A stretch of DNA of 64,000 nt. Source: Clarireedia homoeocarpa. Its lineage: Eukaryota > Ascomycota > Leotiomycetes > Helotiales > Rutstroemiaceae. The notes under the pieces were generated by a model. That model was given only the letters and a program-made list of their open reading frames with translations. It did no database searches and had not been told where the DNA came from. The stretch lies in assembly GCA_001465935.1 (NCBI GenBank), contig LNKV01000030.1, positions 131,443 through 195,442 on the forward strand, in the 5' to 3' direction. How positions within the stretch are numbered: position 1 is the stretch's first letter; each line of letters starts with the position of its first letter. Shown piece after piece: positions 1 to 11,380 of the stretch. The position numbers and the translations under genes are program-made.

Positions 1-1
1 A

Positions 2-3000
2 AATGAAGTTTCAGCCACTAAGGAAGCTCTAGAAAGCCATTCGCAAGAAGTTGCACAACTCCAAGCATTCATTCGCGCAGAAGCTGTGCGCCGTGATGTA
101 GCTGAAACTCTGTCGGGCTTAGAGGCTGAGGAATCCTCGATTTTGGAGCTTCAATCTCTTGTCCGTGGGATGTTACTTCGACAGAAGGTCACCAACGATT
201 ACAATGATCTTGTCGATGAAACTCGGCAGATCATTGGCCTCCAGTCAATGGCACGCGGTGTTCTCGAAAGGCAAAAAATCGAAGTGTTATTGGACGAGCT
301 ACAAGTACATGAAGAAGAGATTGTCCACCTTCAAGCGTTGTCACGTGCAGTCCTACTAAGAAACGATATTGAAACTGTGCTGGGTGAGCTAGATGCTGAA
401 GAAGACTCAATCATCGCAATTCAGTCAGCAGCAAAGGCATCCCTGGTTCGAGCTAAGTACGCAGAAAAACAGCGGTTCTTCAAGGAAAATATGGAAAAGG
501 TTATCAAGATCCAGAGCTTTGTTCGAGGTCGTTTACAAGGCGAGGCTTATAAGAGTTTGACCACCGGCAAGAATCCTCCAGTTAACACTGTCAAGAACTT
601 TGTACATCTTCTTAATGACAGCGACTTCGACTTCAATGAGGAAATTGAATTCGAAAGGATGCGAAAGACGGTTGTACAACAAGTCAGACAGAATGAAATG
701 GCGGAGCAGTATATCGATCAACTGGACATCAAGATCGCTCTTCTGGTGAAGAACAAGATTACTCTGGATGAGGTTGTCAAGCATCAACGCAATTTTGGCG
801 GTCATTCCGGTAATCTTCTCATCAACAATTCCATGGCTTCAGGCAATCAATTCGACCTGAAGGCCTTGAATAAGAATTCTAGGAAGAAGCTTGAATCATA
901 CCAGCAACTGTTCTTCAACCTCCAAACTCAACCTCAATATCTCGCGAGACTTTTCCAGAAAATCAGAGAGCAGGGAATGGCCGAGAAGGATTGCAAGCGC
1001 ATTGAAACATTAATGATGGGTCTGTTTGGATACGCACAAAAACGTCGGGAAGAGTACTATCTACTTAAGCTTATTGCTCGATCCGCAAGAGAAGAAATCG
1101 AGCACTTCCACTCAATCAATGACTTTATTCGGGGTAATTTCTTCTGGACGAAATTGCTGGCTAATTATACTCGCTCACCTCGTGACCGAAAGTTCCTTAG
1201 AGATCTTCTTGGCCCGCTCATTATGGAGAACATCATCGAGGATCCTGCTCTCGATCTCGAAAGCGACCCAATGCAAATCTATCGATCGGCAATCATGAAT
1301 GAAGAACTTCGCACTGGAACTCCAAGTCAAAGGCCTTTGGACATTCCTCGGGATATGGCTATCAGAGACACGGAAACCCGTAACATGTTCATCGACCACT
1401 TACGTGATTTGCGCGAGATCTCAGATCAATTCATGCTAGCTTTGGAGAGTGTTCTACACAAAATGCCGTATGGAGTCCGTTTTATTTGCCATGAAATTAA
1501 TGACGCACTATGCCAGCAGTTCCCTAATGAGTCGCAAGCCGATGTTCTGCAAGTTGTTGGCAATTGGATTTGGAAATTCTACCTTCAGCCAGCACTGGTA
1601 AATCCCGAAACATCTGGAGTTATTGAGAGGCAGCTTACGCCACTGCAAAAGCGCAATTTGGGTGAAGTTGCCAAAGTTCTCGGTCAGATATCATCTGGAA
1701 GGCTATTTGGTGGTGAGAATATGTTCTTGCAGCCTCTTAATGCTTATGTTGGAAATACCCTTCAACGCATGAGCGACATCTTCGCCAACATCATCTCGGT
1801 CCCAGATGCTGAAAGTACTTTCGATATCGACGAGTTCAACGATTTGTATGCCCGAACCAAGCCAACTCTGTATATCAAAATGGCCGACATTTTCGCAATT
1901 CACAACCTCATCTCTGCTGATCTCCCACATATTTGCCCCAGTCGCGACGATGTGCTCCGCGAAATCATTCAGGAACTTGGAAGCGCCAAGAACAATGAAT
2001 CGGAAATGATGGGTGTGGGCTCAACCGAAATCTCAATGACACTCACTCCTAAACTCCATGACATTGAGGATCCAGAAGCCGAAGTCAAAGCACTCTTCAT
2101 GGAAACTAAACGTTGTATTCTGTATATCATTCGTATCCAATCTGGACCCAACCTTATGGACATTCTTGTTCGACCTATCACCCCAGAAGATGACCAAAAG
2201 TGGTTCGACCTTGTCCGAGAAGAGTTCTCATCTGATAGCACGACTCGTGGTGCATACTCCGATGCCAATACCTTGGCAGATATCAAGTCTATGTCGTACT
2301 GGGAATTGAAGCGTACCGCCCTCGAAAATATCATGAGACTCGAACAACTTGGTAGGATATCTAGGCAGAATTACTACCAGGACATCCTGAACGCTATTGC
2401 CGTGGATATTCGAACGAAGAGTCGACGACGTGTCCAACGACAGCGCGAATTGGAGGGTGTTAGGCTGACACTTGGTAACTTGCACGAGAAAGCAGAATGG
2501 CTTGAGTCTCAAAGGAAGAGTTATGACAATTATATCGAGCAGGCTATGATGACGTTACAAAAGAAAGGGTATAGTAATTATCTTCCATTCGCCAATACAA
2601 TGCTAATGATCCCACAGGAAAAAGAGGTTCCTCATGCCTTTCTCAAAACAGTACAATCACGAAAAGGAATTGGAAAAATCCGGGCGTACATACAAATTTG
2701 GTTCATTCAAATACTCAGCACGGACTCTCCAGGACAAGGGTGTACTCGTTGCCTGGAAGGGCTACCCTGAACGTGAATGGGAGAAGATTAATCTCACCAT
2801 TTCTTGCGATCAAGTAGGCGTATTCACAATCGAAGGTAGTAAAGGAAGTATCGTGATTACTGGTGCTATGGCTCAAGTTCCCATGGACTCGCTACTGGCA
2901 GCACAATTCGCAAATCATCAATACATGGACCTTTTCGAGGGACAGATGCGTCTTAACGTTAATCTCTTCTTACATTTATTGTATAAGAAGTTCTACCGTA

Positions 3001-3011
3001 CTGATTCATAA
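2..3011 (+). CDS. rng2: IQGAP/Rng2-type Ras GTPase-activating-like scaffold, 3' part
   Basis: The 5' end is missing: the frame is open from base 2. Exons are <2..2568 and 2618..3011; the 49-bp intron has GT..CAG ends and a TGCTAAT branch site, and phase is kept across it. The visible N-terminus holds four to five IQ-like motifs (LQSLVRGMLLRQ type) that would bind calmodulin or myosin light chain. A RasGAP-related domain lies near visible residues 380-600 (LLANYTRSPRDRKFL, then MPYGVRFI). The second exon supplies the RasGAP C-terminal domain (PFSKQY, FGSFKYSARTL, KGVLVAWKGY). IQGAPs (Rng2, Iqg1) organise actin and myosin in the cytokinetic ring and are thought not to act as true GAPs. The N-terminal calponin-homology domain must lie off the window. 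The orthology call is strong; the symbol is borrowed from fission yeast. Confidence 0.93.
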
Positions 3012-3706
3012 GGATAGGGAGGACTTTGGGACAATTGGGATGAAAAATGATAGATGAGGAAAGTCTCCAGCGGACCTTGTTGCTCTACTGGCGTATGATC
3101 GATTTTTTCTATGGCATGGGCTGGGCGTCGCATTCAGTTGGACGGGTAGGGTGGGAGAAGACTCGGAAAGTCGGTTCGACATTATGGATCATAGTTTTGT
3201 TGTGTACATAGTTTTCTTTTCTGGATGGGTGCATGAGGTATGAATATTGATAGCGATGTCATGAGATAGGTTGAATTTCAAAATATCATATCTCCCAAAA
3301 CAAAACGGCCACAAGCGTTGTATAATCTTGAACGATGCGTTGAGCGTGCTTATCCGGAGTATGGTGCTTGCTTATGGCCATAGATAGGCATGGGTTGGAA
3401 CTCAGACGCCGGAGTTGCTACAGCAGGGCTTTATATGACTGTAATACTGTACCACAAGATAGAATAGTGATCATCTTGCAAAAAACTCGTTTCTGTTCGT
3501 GTAGTAGAGGAGTCCTCCATCGTAAGATGGCATTGTTCGAGGAGCTTTTTGATATGCGATAACTTTAAGAGATCACATGACGATAGAACTAAGGATGAGT
3601 TGTTCCGAAACGCGTCACTTTCTCCTTATTTCCCCGCATGTTCATTCTCTAGCTGACGGAACACATCTGCATCTGTGTTACTACGAGTATACTACGCCGG
3701 ATCGTA
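3012..3706. other. Intergenic region between IQGAP gene and CHORD-like gene
   Basis: 3' flank of the IQGAP gene and 5' flank of the next plus-strand gene. Short open frames here lack a convincing start and similarity to anything I know. No repeat or RNA gene seen. Confidence 0.5.
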
Positions 3707-4762
3707 ATGCTTAAACGCGACAGGCCTCCATATGAAAGAGGAGCAGGCATGGTTAAACCACCACCACCATCATCATCGCCCTCTTATTTAACCCCACCAC
3801 GCAACTACCCGACACCCCCGCAATCTCACTACACATCTTCCATACGACCACACAATGCTTACAGCCCCATCTCCGCAAACGCGTCAGCCGCCCCAGTATC
3901 TTTCGGCGCCATTCCTCCCTCCCTCGAAACCCAAAAATCCCTGGAAGAAACCATCCACTCCGCAGATATTCACACCCTCCGCTCCCTGCTGCTAGCTAGC
4001 TGCAATCTGTACCCTCATATGCGCAAGACTACTTTGCGATATATTCTCGGCGATGAATATGTGGAAGAACCGCCAGTTCTCGGATCTACGATTGACGGCG
4101 TCCCGAGACCTACTTCGACGGCTTGGCCCGCTTCGCCCGCGTTGGTGCTACAAGATGTCGAGCTGCCAAGGTTAAGAGGCAGTACTAAGTCGAAGGGGAA
4201 GACTCCATTGAAAGAGCAGCATGTGCCGGGAAAGGGACTGGTTATCGATTTGCTTAGTAGTGATGATGCTGCTGCTGGGAGTGATGAGGTGGAAGGTGGG
4301 TGGGATAGGAAGCGGGCAAGACAGCTGCAAGTTGAGGGAGATGGAATTCCGCCTGGAGTAAATAAAAAGCGAAAGATTACAGGCTTTAAACTTGAGAAGA
4401 AGACGCCGGAGAAATTCGCCGGTGGTAAATGTGGCGCCTGTGGAAAAAAGATCGCTGATAGATATGCGGATTCAGCTTGTCGATATCATCCAGGTAAGAT
4501 TACAATCGCCTTTCCCTTTTTTACTCAAGAGCGACTCAGCTAATGTATGTGTACAGGCAAGTGGGAACTACGTCCAGGTTATATAAAGGCGATTGATAAT
4601 GGAGCATGCGACGAGCTCTACCCTGGGAAATCGAAGGCACAGTTAATTGAAATGTTTTTACATCACGACAATGCGCGCCACTGGGGTTGTTGTGGGAAGA
4701 ACGTAACAGAAATTGGATGCAAAACAGCCAATGATCATCGTTACGAACAAATTCGAATATGA
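3707..4762 (+). CDS. Uncharacterised protein with C-terminal CHORD-like Cys/His zinc module
   Basis: Exons 3707..4493 and 4557..4762 (63-bp intron, GTAAGA..ACAG) give about 330 residues. The first 100 residues are Pro/Ser-rich and probably disordered. The middle has basic patches (KRARQ, NKKRK) that could be nuclear signals. The C-terminus is the only obvious fold: C-x2-C, then CRYHPGKW, a later Cys, an HH pair, WGCCGKN and IGC. The spacing and the YHPG and W-x-CC signatures resemble CHORD zinc-binding domains (Rar1/Chp1), with an insertion between YHPG and W-x-CC. It probably binds zinc; what it does is unknown. The start is the first ATG, and the exon junction restores the HPG-KWELRPG reading. 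CHORD kinship is my inference. Confidence 0.75.
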
Positions 4763-5014
4763 AATCAGGGCCTGGTGATTGGAGTCGTCATGGAGTTTCT
4801 TGCATGGGTAGCTGGAGTTCAAAAAGAGACATGTGTAAAGAAGGATTTGCAATCCTACGAATATAATTATTGAGGACTTACTGTTGTAAAACTAGACATA
4901 GACAGATCTAGGCACGCGCACAAAGCATCATTACGATCCCATATGTACTTTCCATTCTTGAACAATATATACTTCGAAGTTCGAGACTCTCTATACAACA
5001 ATTCTGCCCACACT

Positions 5015-7070
5015 CTAATTCCAACACAACCTTCCATTCTCATCCGGAATAGCATCATTACTCCTCACACTTGCAACCTCACTACCAACACCGGTCTTCG
5101 TCCAGAATAGACTCCACGGATCAGTAGCACTCTTGATCTCCAGCAACCTCTCATAATTCACCCCATAGAAATTTTCCTGCCAATCCACCTCCTCGATATC
5201 ACACTCCCCAAGATACGCCCCGGTACCCGGAGTCGCCGCCTTCCACACCGACTGCAACTCACTCAGCTTAGCTCTCGCCGCCGCCTTGGTCGTATAGTTG
5301 GCGGGATCCGTCCACGACGTTCCTTGCATACTGTGCAGCGTGGTTTGGCGCCAGGCGGGAAGCACCGCGTTCGAGACATTATACTTGTTGGGAGCATTGA
5401 TGTTGAATCCGACGAGGAGAGACCCATTGTTGCGCGCGGATCCGGACCAGACGTCAAAGGTGGCGTTGAAGGTCGCGGGATCTTCGAGGTAGCTCTGCAG
5501 GAAGAGACGAGATCCTACGATGGCGTCGTCGCTGCCTACGGTTTCCTGTGCGAAATTGGCGGTCCAGCCTTCGTAGAGTGTGTTGTAGGTGTTGTAGACA
5601 GGGGTGTAGGAGATGTTGAGGGAAGTGAGGACGTCGAACCAAGGGGCGAGGAGGGCTTCGGTTTCGGCTCGGGTGTGGTTCGGTGCCCAGAAGGGACTCA
5701 TGAGGAAATAATCGGCGCCGAATGCAGCGGGAGGGAAGATAAAGAAATAGGAGTAGATTCCGGCTTTGTTGTAGGTAATGAAGTTGTCCCAGTAAGCGCG
5801 GACACCCAGCCAGAATGCGTCGTTAGAGACATATTCAGAGGAGGTGAAGGAGAATGTTACGACGGTCACGGGGGTGGTGGGGAAGGCTTTGACGGTTAAA
5901 GATGTGGCGACACCCCAGGTTCCTGGTCCACCTCCTCGGAGAGCCCAGAAGAGGTCGCTATTTTCGGTTGAGGAAGCGGTGACAAATCGGCCATCCGCTG
6001 TGACAATACGTGCGGAGAGCATTTGGTCTGCGCCGAGACCGTGGACGCTGGTCATAGGACCATGTCCTCCTCCTTGGATGAAACCACCCATTACTCCGAC
6101 ATCCTGATTAGGAGTCAGTAAATTGATATTTTAGGATATAGTGCCGAAGGAAGACGTACCACTGCCTCACCACCAACAACCACCATTCCTTCTTCATGGG
6201 CAGCAGCCATGATATCTCGTCCGATAACTCCAGTTCCACTTGTAAAAGCGGGACCAGTGTAAGGGAATGACTCGTCCGTGTAATCCTCTCCTTCATATCT
6301 AATCGTATCCAACCAATGGGTCCAGATACTCAGCGCCCCAGCCCCTCCCGACTTACCAGAAAACTCATGACCTGTGTTTTTTATGACAAGACGGATGCCG
6401 GTGTTTCGCGCAAAGTTGACTGCCAATTGGATTTGGGCAACGTTGGTGGCGTTTACTGCATAGTATGGATATCCACCCAGCGTGCAAGTATCGTTCGGAG
6501 AGGTAGTCGGCATGCAAGTGAGTCCCTGGTAGATGGGGGACATCATGGAAGTGGGGTCAAGCTCGTGCATGGTGGAGTTGGTCCAGTTCTCTGTTACGTA
6601 GGTGCATTTTTCGGCGTCCTGATTCGATTAGTTGTGGGATCCAAAAATGGCAGGATGAACTGAATTTTGCGACGCACATAATGTTCACCATAGTAGCAGC
6701 TTGCTGCGATCGGCACAGTTTTGATCAATGCTCCTCCAAGTAAGTCGTTGAAGAGATCCCAGACTTCATCGGCAGGCCAGTCAGAATCTCCTGGGAAGAC
6801 TTTACATCCTGTACCAGAAGATCGGGCCGAGGCAATGGTTGATGCATCTGCAGTTGTCGCATCCCCGAATGTAAACAGGGCTTTCATGGAATCATTGAGC
6901 TGCGAAAGGTCGGACTCCGCTAATTGAACTGTCTCATATCCTAGAAGTGTTCCTGCGGGGCTCACTGTTGATGCAGCTGCGGTAGCAGTGGTCGAAGTAA
7001 CATTGCGCTTTCGGAGCGCGGAGGCAGACAGGAGGTGGAAAGAGAGAGTGGCAAGATAGGAGAGCTTCAT
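5015..7070 (-). CDS. Secreted FAD-linked oxidoreductase, berberine-bridge-enzyme-like
   Basis: Three exons on the minus strand (7070..6678, 6618..6160, 6103..5015), all introns phase 0 and 56-59 bp, give 646 residues. A hydrophobic signal peptide starts the protein (MKLSYLATLSFHLLSASA). An FAD-binding type 4 domain covers about residues 180-380, with the flavin-attachment His in NTGHEFSGKSGGAGALSIW (near residue 214) and GGFIQGGGHGP further on. The C-terminus is the BBE domain (NFYGVNYERLLEIK, then FWTKTGVGSE). The second flavin-linking Cys of bicovalent BBE enzymes is not visible, since GGGHGP stands there, so single-His linkage is expected. Such enzymes oxidise carbohydrates or secondary metabolites using O2. 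The substrate cannot be told. No tailoring or biosynthetic neighbours are present. Confidence 0.9.
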
Positions 7071-7360
7071 CTTGACTTGCTTGTCTCACAAACAAGATGA
7101 AGACAATGAAAGGGGGGAAAACTTACAATCATTTGGAAAACGCTTACCTTTTGAATACCAACTGTTTGAATATCAATCTAGTGAGTGGCACCATATCATC
7201 AAGCAGTGGTGGATATCAACGGTATATGTGGAGTATGTATATGCCGGATCAGTCAAAGAAACTACGAATAAGGAACGTCGGAGTCGGAAGCTGTGGCTGC
7301 TTGAACTCGTAAATGCAAATTATGTCGATAAAATATATTAACAAGTAAGCAAGAAAAGCC

Positions 7361-7660
7361 CTAGATCTCCATGGAATGAATGGAAGAGCGGCGGGTGCAC
7401 AGGGCATGGGTTCTGCGGGGCGAGGGGTATGTATTCAGCAAAACGGCCGTGAAAAACATCTGCAGTTGGTGGTATGTCCGGTAGCCAATAGCTTCGCAAT
7501 GCGATAGTAAGTGGGCTGGCTGTAGACAACACAAACGCCAACCGGTAGTGGGAAAGAGATGCCAGAAGAACAAGACCAAGAAGAACGTGGACAATAGCAC
7601 AAGAGCAACATCCTTTGGGAGGGAGGTCAAGATATAATCCAGAGGGTGTTGTGCTGCCAT
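7361..7660 (-). CDS. Doubtful small membrane protein, 99 residues
   Basis: The frame opens with a true ATG and has one convincing hydrophobic stretch (about residues 18-38, VALVLLSTFFLVLFFWHLF). After that the composition becomes Cys/His/Arg-rich and unconvincing, so either an intron or no real gene is possible. No family recognised. Included because the N-terminal half looks like a signal anchor. Confidence 0.25.
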   Translation of the reverse strand: MAAQHPLDYILTSLPKDVALVLLSTFFLVLFFWHLFPTTGWRLCCLQPAHLLSHCEAIGYRTYHQLQMFFTAVLLNTYPSPRRTHALCTRRSSIHSMEI

Positions 7661-7923
7661 GAATTCTGAAACTTGGCTTGAAGGATTTATCCGCTACAAC
7701 GCTTCAGCCGTCGTCCGGGACCTTTCGTTGTCGCCCAGACTTTCATGTTTGATGACATGTGGCTAACTTTCGGAAGTCGTCTTTGATGAAAGGGCCGCTA
7801 TGGGGAAGAGGTGGCCTGAGGGAAAGAATATTTATGCATAGAACTGCGGACCGGAAGAGGAAGATGGAGAGAGTAACAAATCCGAGATTGTGGCAAAAGC
7901 AGCCGAGCTTCCAAGCTGTCCTA

Positions 7924-8739
7924 CTACGAAAGTATAGTAGCTCCTTTTACCGGATTCCCGTTCCGCGCCTCGTTCGCACAGTAGTATAAGTATCTTGGCG
8001 GTTGTGCATCTGCGCTATTCACCTGACAGCTTCTGTTACTCCAACAACGTTCCTCGCCAATCATAGACTTATAATCCCGACTCTCTGCGTCTACAAATTC
8101 TCCGGCTGTTGGAATTCGTTCGTGGTGTGTGTATGGGCGTGCATGAAAGCGTCTCAAATGCATTGTATATGATACCCCGATCGTACCAACAGCTCCCCAG
8201 AGAACAGGCTGAATGGTTGTGACTGACGAATGCAATAGTTCGAAATATGCGAGCTGTTGGATGAGCTTGTATTGGAGCGCTTTAGCACCTTCCTGTGTGG
8301 GAGAATACCCCTTGTGCTTCTCTCCATAGAACTGCTGCAGTATTCCAGGGACCAGATAAAATTTGCTTACGTTAAGCAACGAGGATCTCATGGTACTGCA
8401 CGGTAAGCAACGAATGAATGGTCTGGAATTACGCCACCAACACCTGCTCTCCGGGTAGCCATGCATACTTCTCAAGCTACTCCACTCACACCCGAATAAC
8501 ACTTGCGGCTTTCTGGGTGCCTCTCTTCGGAGCTGGATTTGCTTCATCAAGATGGGACAATCATGATTGTGATTCTTCCCCTCGTTTATAACTAAATAAA
8601 GGATCGAGTTCTGAGAATTCCACTGACGAAGGGCCTTATAGAAATCATTCGTATCAGTATAGAATCTCCATGACCTCGCTTGCAGTGTCAGGCTCGTCAG
8701 GATGGATGAGAGAGTGCCCTGTACCAGTAAGCACTTCAA
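7924..8739 (-). CDS. Hypothetical protein or gene relic without an ATG
   Basis: An open frame of about 270 codons that opens at a TTG, not an ATG. The bases GGTACAG just upstream could be a 3' splice site, so this may be an internal or terminal exon whose first exon I could not identify. An ATG-initiated frame (ATG near 8758) overlaps it out of phase and stops after about 34 codons. The protein has many Trp, Gly and Pro residues in plausible contexts (for example GEKHKGYSPTQEGAKALQ and QPVLWGAVGTIGV), so it does not look random. No domain recognised. It could be a real spliced gene or a decaying copy. Confidence 0.35.
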   Translation of the reverse strand: MKCLLVQGTLSSILTSLTLQARSWRFYTDTNDFYKALRQWNSQNSILYLVINEGKNHNHDCPILMKQIQLRREAPRKPQVLFGCEWSSLRSMHGYPESRCWWRNSRPFIRCLPCSTMRSSLLNVSKFYLVPGILQQFYGEKHKGYSPTQEGAKALQYKLIQQLAYFELLHSSVTTIQPVLWGAVGTIGVSYTMHLRRFHARPYTHHERIPTAGEFVDAESRDYKSMIGEERCWSNRSCQVNSADAQPPRYLYYCANEARNGNPVKGATILS

Positions 8740-9107
8740 GGGTTTCCCGTCTCATCATAGATTTATACGGTGCCTTCCCCGACAGCCCGGGAGGGCACTG
8801 ACCTCTTGACCCGCTTTCAGAACGGAGCCTTTCCCAATTCTCAAGTGTTATGCAGCTGTTCCCTCTCTTTTTATATAGCTGACGGCTTTTTATTCGCTGG
8901 CATAAAACGAGTTCTCGGCTGAGGTGGTGCTATTGTTGTCAATGGAGAATGCGATGTCGAACGATCGAGGCAGTCTAGCATCTGGGCTCTCAGACATATA
9001 TCTACTAGCAAGAGCCATAATATGATGTACGATATAGACTGTTAAGAATTCGATGCACTCTTTTATCGACAAAGTGCCTTTTCAGAGGTACCTGGACCGC
9101 TAGAAAG

Positions 9108-10718
9108 ATGGTTCAACAACTGAACACGGCGTGTTTAGTTATAATTGTTGTTTTCGAGGTTATTGGGACCATTTTCTGTCTGGGACGTTTGGCTGCCAGA
9201 CTGGTATCGACGACATCATGGCGCGGTTTGATGATGTGGAGTGAGTTGCACTACTCGGATGCACGTTGACTTTGTGTACTAACAAATGATAGGTGATATA
9301 TGCATGATTATTGCTTGGGTAAGAATGATTAATAGACGCTTATTGAGTTACATTAGCACTAAAGGACGACATAGGTTTTTTCGGTCGCAGAGACTGTCGC
9401 GATATATGGCTGTGAGTAACTTTCCATTGCTTGACACGTTTTAAGTTGCCAGATGTTAGCGCATGGAGTTTTCTGGTCAGTGCCAGGTAGAAGGTATGAG
9501 ATTGGCAAATACCACGCCCCCTTTGTCAGCGCCGACGAGCAAGTTGAATCATTTCTGCGAGCATTGCGATGATTATTCCAGCCAGGTGTCTAATCTAGAC
9601 CACAGTTACAAAAATTGCACATCTTGGTTATCATATCGCCGATCTAGCAAAATTTCAAGTCGATATTCCTACGCAGATGAAGTGGTCGATGTTCGACTCT
9701 CTTTGCTACAATCCTATCCTGGGTATGATCAAAGCTTCCATGATTCTTCTCTACCTTCGACTAGGTGGTATTAGAGTTGGAGTTAGAATCGCTTCATATG
9801 TTCTCTTGGCCATCAATTTCGGACTTATCATCGCAATATTCTTCGTCGATATGTTTCAATGTATACCTTTCCGATACAACTTCTATTCGACAGAGATGGA
9901 TTTGGCAGCGCAGAAGGCAGCTGGGGCTACCGATCCAGGTATTGGTCCATTCGGACCAGTAACAGCCGGATTTAAAGATGGTAAGTATGTCAGAGGCGGA
10001 CATTGTATAAACTCCATCAACTTCTTGTTGATCACTGCTGGCTTGACTATCTTTACGGATCTTTTGATCTTGTGCATACCACTCTACATGGTACGCGGGT
10101 TAAATATGGAACCGCGGAAGAAGATTGCGGTTCTACTCATATTGTGTATGGGAATAGGGTATGTCTATGCTTCATGCTACCATAATTGCTGAACTGATCA
10201 TATGAAGGGTCACTGCGGTCGGTGTTACTCGACTTGTGTTTACGTACTACGCCTTCCATCCTACGGGCGCCGACCCATCATACAATGTCAATAGCACTAT
10301 CTCTCAAATTGAGACAGGTCTAGCGTTGGTCACTGGCTGTATTCCAGATCTATTACCACTTGTGCGCCTTATTTTCCCCCGATTGTTACATTGTACGGAC
10401 GGACATCAACCTACCGCCAAACCATCTTACCCAACAACTATTGGCTCCAAAACAGTGAATAGAAGGCATCAAAGTGATATTGATGAAGGCGAAGAGATTG
10501 GATTAAGGAGTCTAAAGCTACGACCTGATCGATTGGTGCAGAGTTCCACTGTGGTGAAAGGCGCAGCAAGTGTGGAAAGCTTGACGAGAGAACAAACAGG
10601 AGTTGGACGCGATGATAAGTCCGAATCTCAAGTGGTGATAGTTACAACACACTTCTCCCTGAGGGATACGGAGCATCACAGTACACCTGAGGCAAAGAAG
10701 AGCTGGAGCAATGTTTGA
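9108..10718 (+). CDS. Pth11-like / fungal rhodopsin-fold integral membrane protein
   Basis: Predicted exons are 9108..9240, 9293..9318, 9375..9411, 9606..10158 and 10208..10718; all phases agree and give about 419 residues. Seven hydrophobic segments are expected, for example residues 4-24, MIIAWVFSVAETVAIYG, ASYVLLAINFGLIIAIFFV and INFLLITAGLTIFTDLLIL. Marker sequences of the fungal rhodopsin family include YNPILGMIKASMILLYLRLGG and FKDGKYVRGGHCINSINF, followed by VTAVGVTRLVF. A hydrophilic cytoplasmic tail of about 130 residues ends the protein. The family includes Pth11, a surface-sensing receptor of rice blast fungus; a ligand cannot be assigned. The 9412..9605 intron is long for this window and the exon edge at 9606 is the least certain part. 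Confidence 0.8.
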
Positions 10719-11380
10719 TGCCAAATACGCTTCCGATGGATATGATACCCCCACATGATGAATACCAGGCATTATTCAATTCTACATACCACAAAAAAAT
10801 ACATGAGTCGAAGAGAATCATAACAACATTTCAGGACTCTTCCAACACGGAATTTACGAAATGCTATTTCTAAGCTATACATACGTTTACGTTCGTCGTC
10901 TCTAAACGTGGTGTAGCTCCAAATTTCTCCTCCCACAGCGAAAAATTCCCACCAATAGGGGTAATATAGCGAGTTAGTCGCGCTGTCAGGTGCGGGGTGA
11001 CACATGTGCGGCGTGCTTGGCAGATATAAAGATGGCAAACATCCGTCTTGTCGGTAGCTTGGAAGGAATCAGCTTTTATCCATTCTCGCAATGGAACAAC
11101 TTTTTCACGCCAGCAGGAGAATGAGTAGGTAGTACAAATGCTCGGAGCTACATTATCCTTTTGTCTATTGATCGTTACCCCGCAGAGGTCGCAAGTGCAT
11201 CGGTTGTGCCGTAGTGGGTTGATGGAGGGGTTGCATCTTCTACATCATTGTGCATTTGTTTCTTATAAAATGCGTTTAACCCAGTGTACGAGAGCTTCCT
11301 TGACTGCGAGATTTATTCGCAGCTCAGTTGAAAAACTTAGCCTACGGCTCCCCGCTTGAACTTTTCTAATTTCCTTAAAA
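10719..11380. other. Intergenic region, upstream of the GH28 gene
   Basis: No convincing coding frame. It carries the promoter side of the GH28 gene, including the TATA-like element listed separately. Confidence 0.5.
11263..11270 (+). promoter_or_regulatory. TATA-like box upstream of the GH28 gene
   Basis: TTATAAAA lies about 110 bp before the GH28 start codon, a normal distance for a fungal TATA element. Called from sequence and position only. Confidence 0.4.

Noticed and set aside
5324..5899. 191-codon plus-strand frame inside the BBE-like gene
   Set aside because: Antisense shadow of a well-supported oxidase exon, Gly/Val-rich and without a domain.
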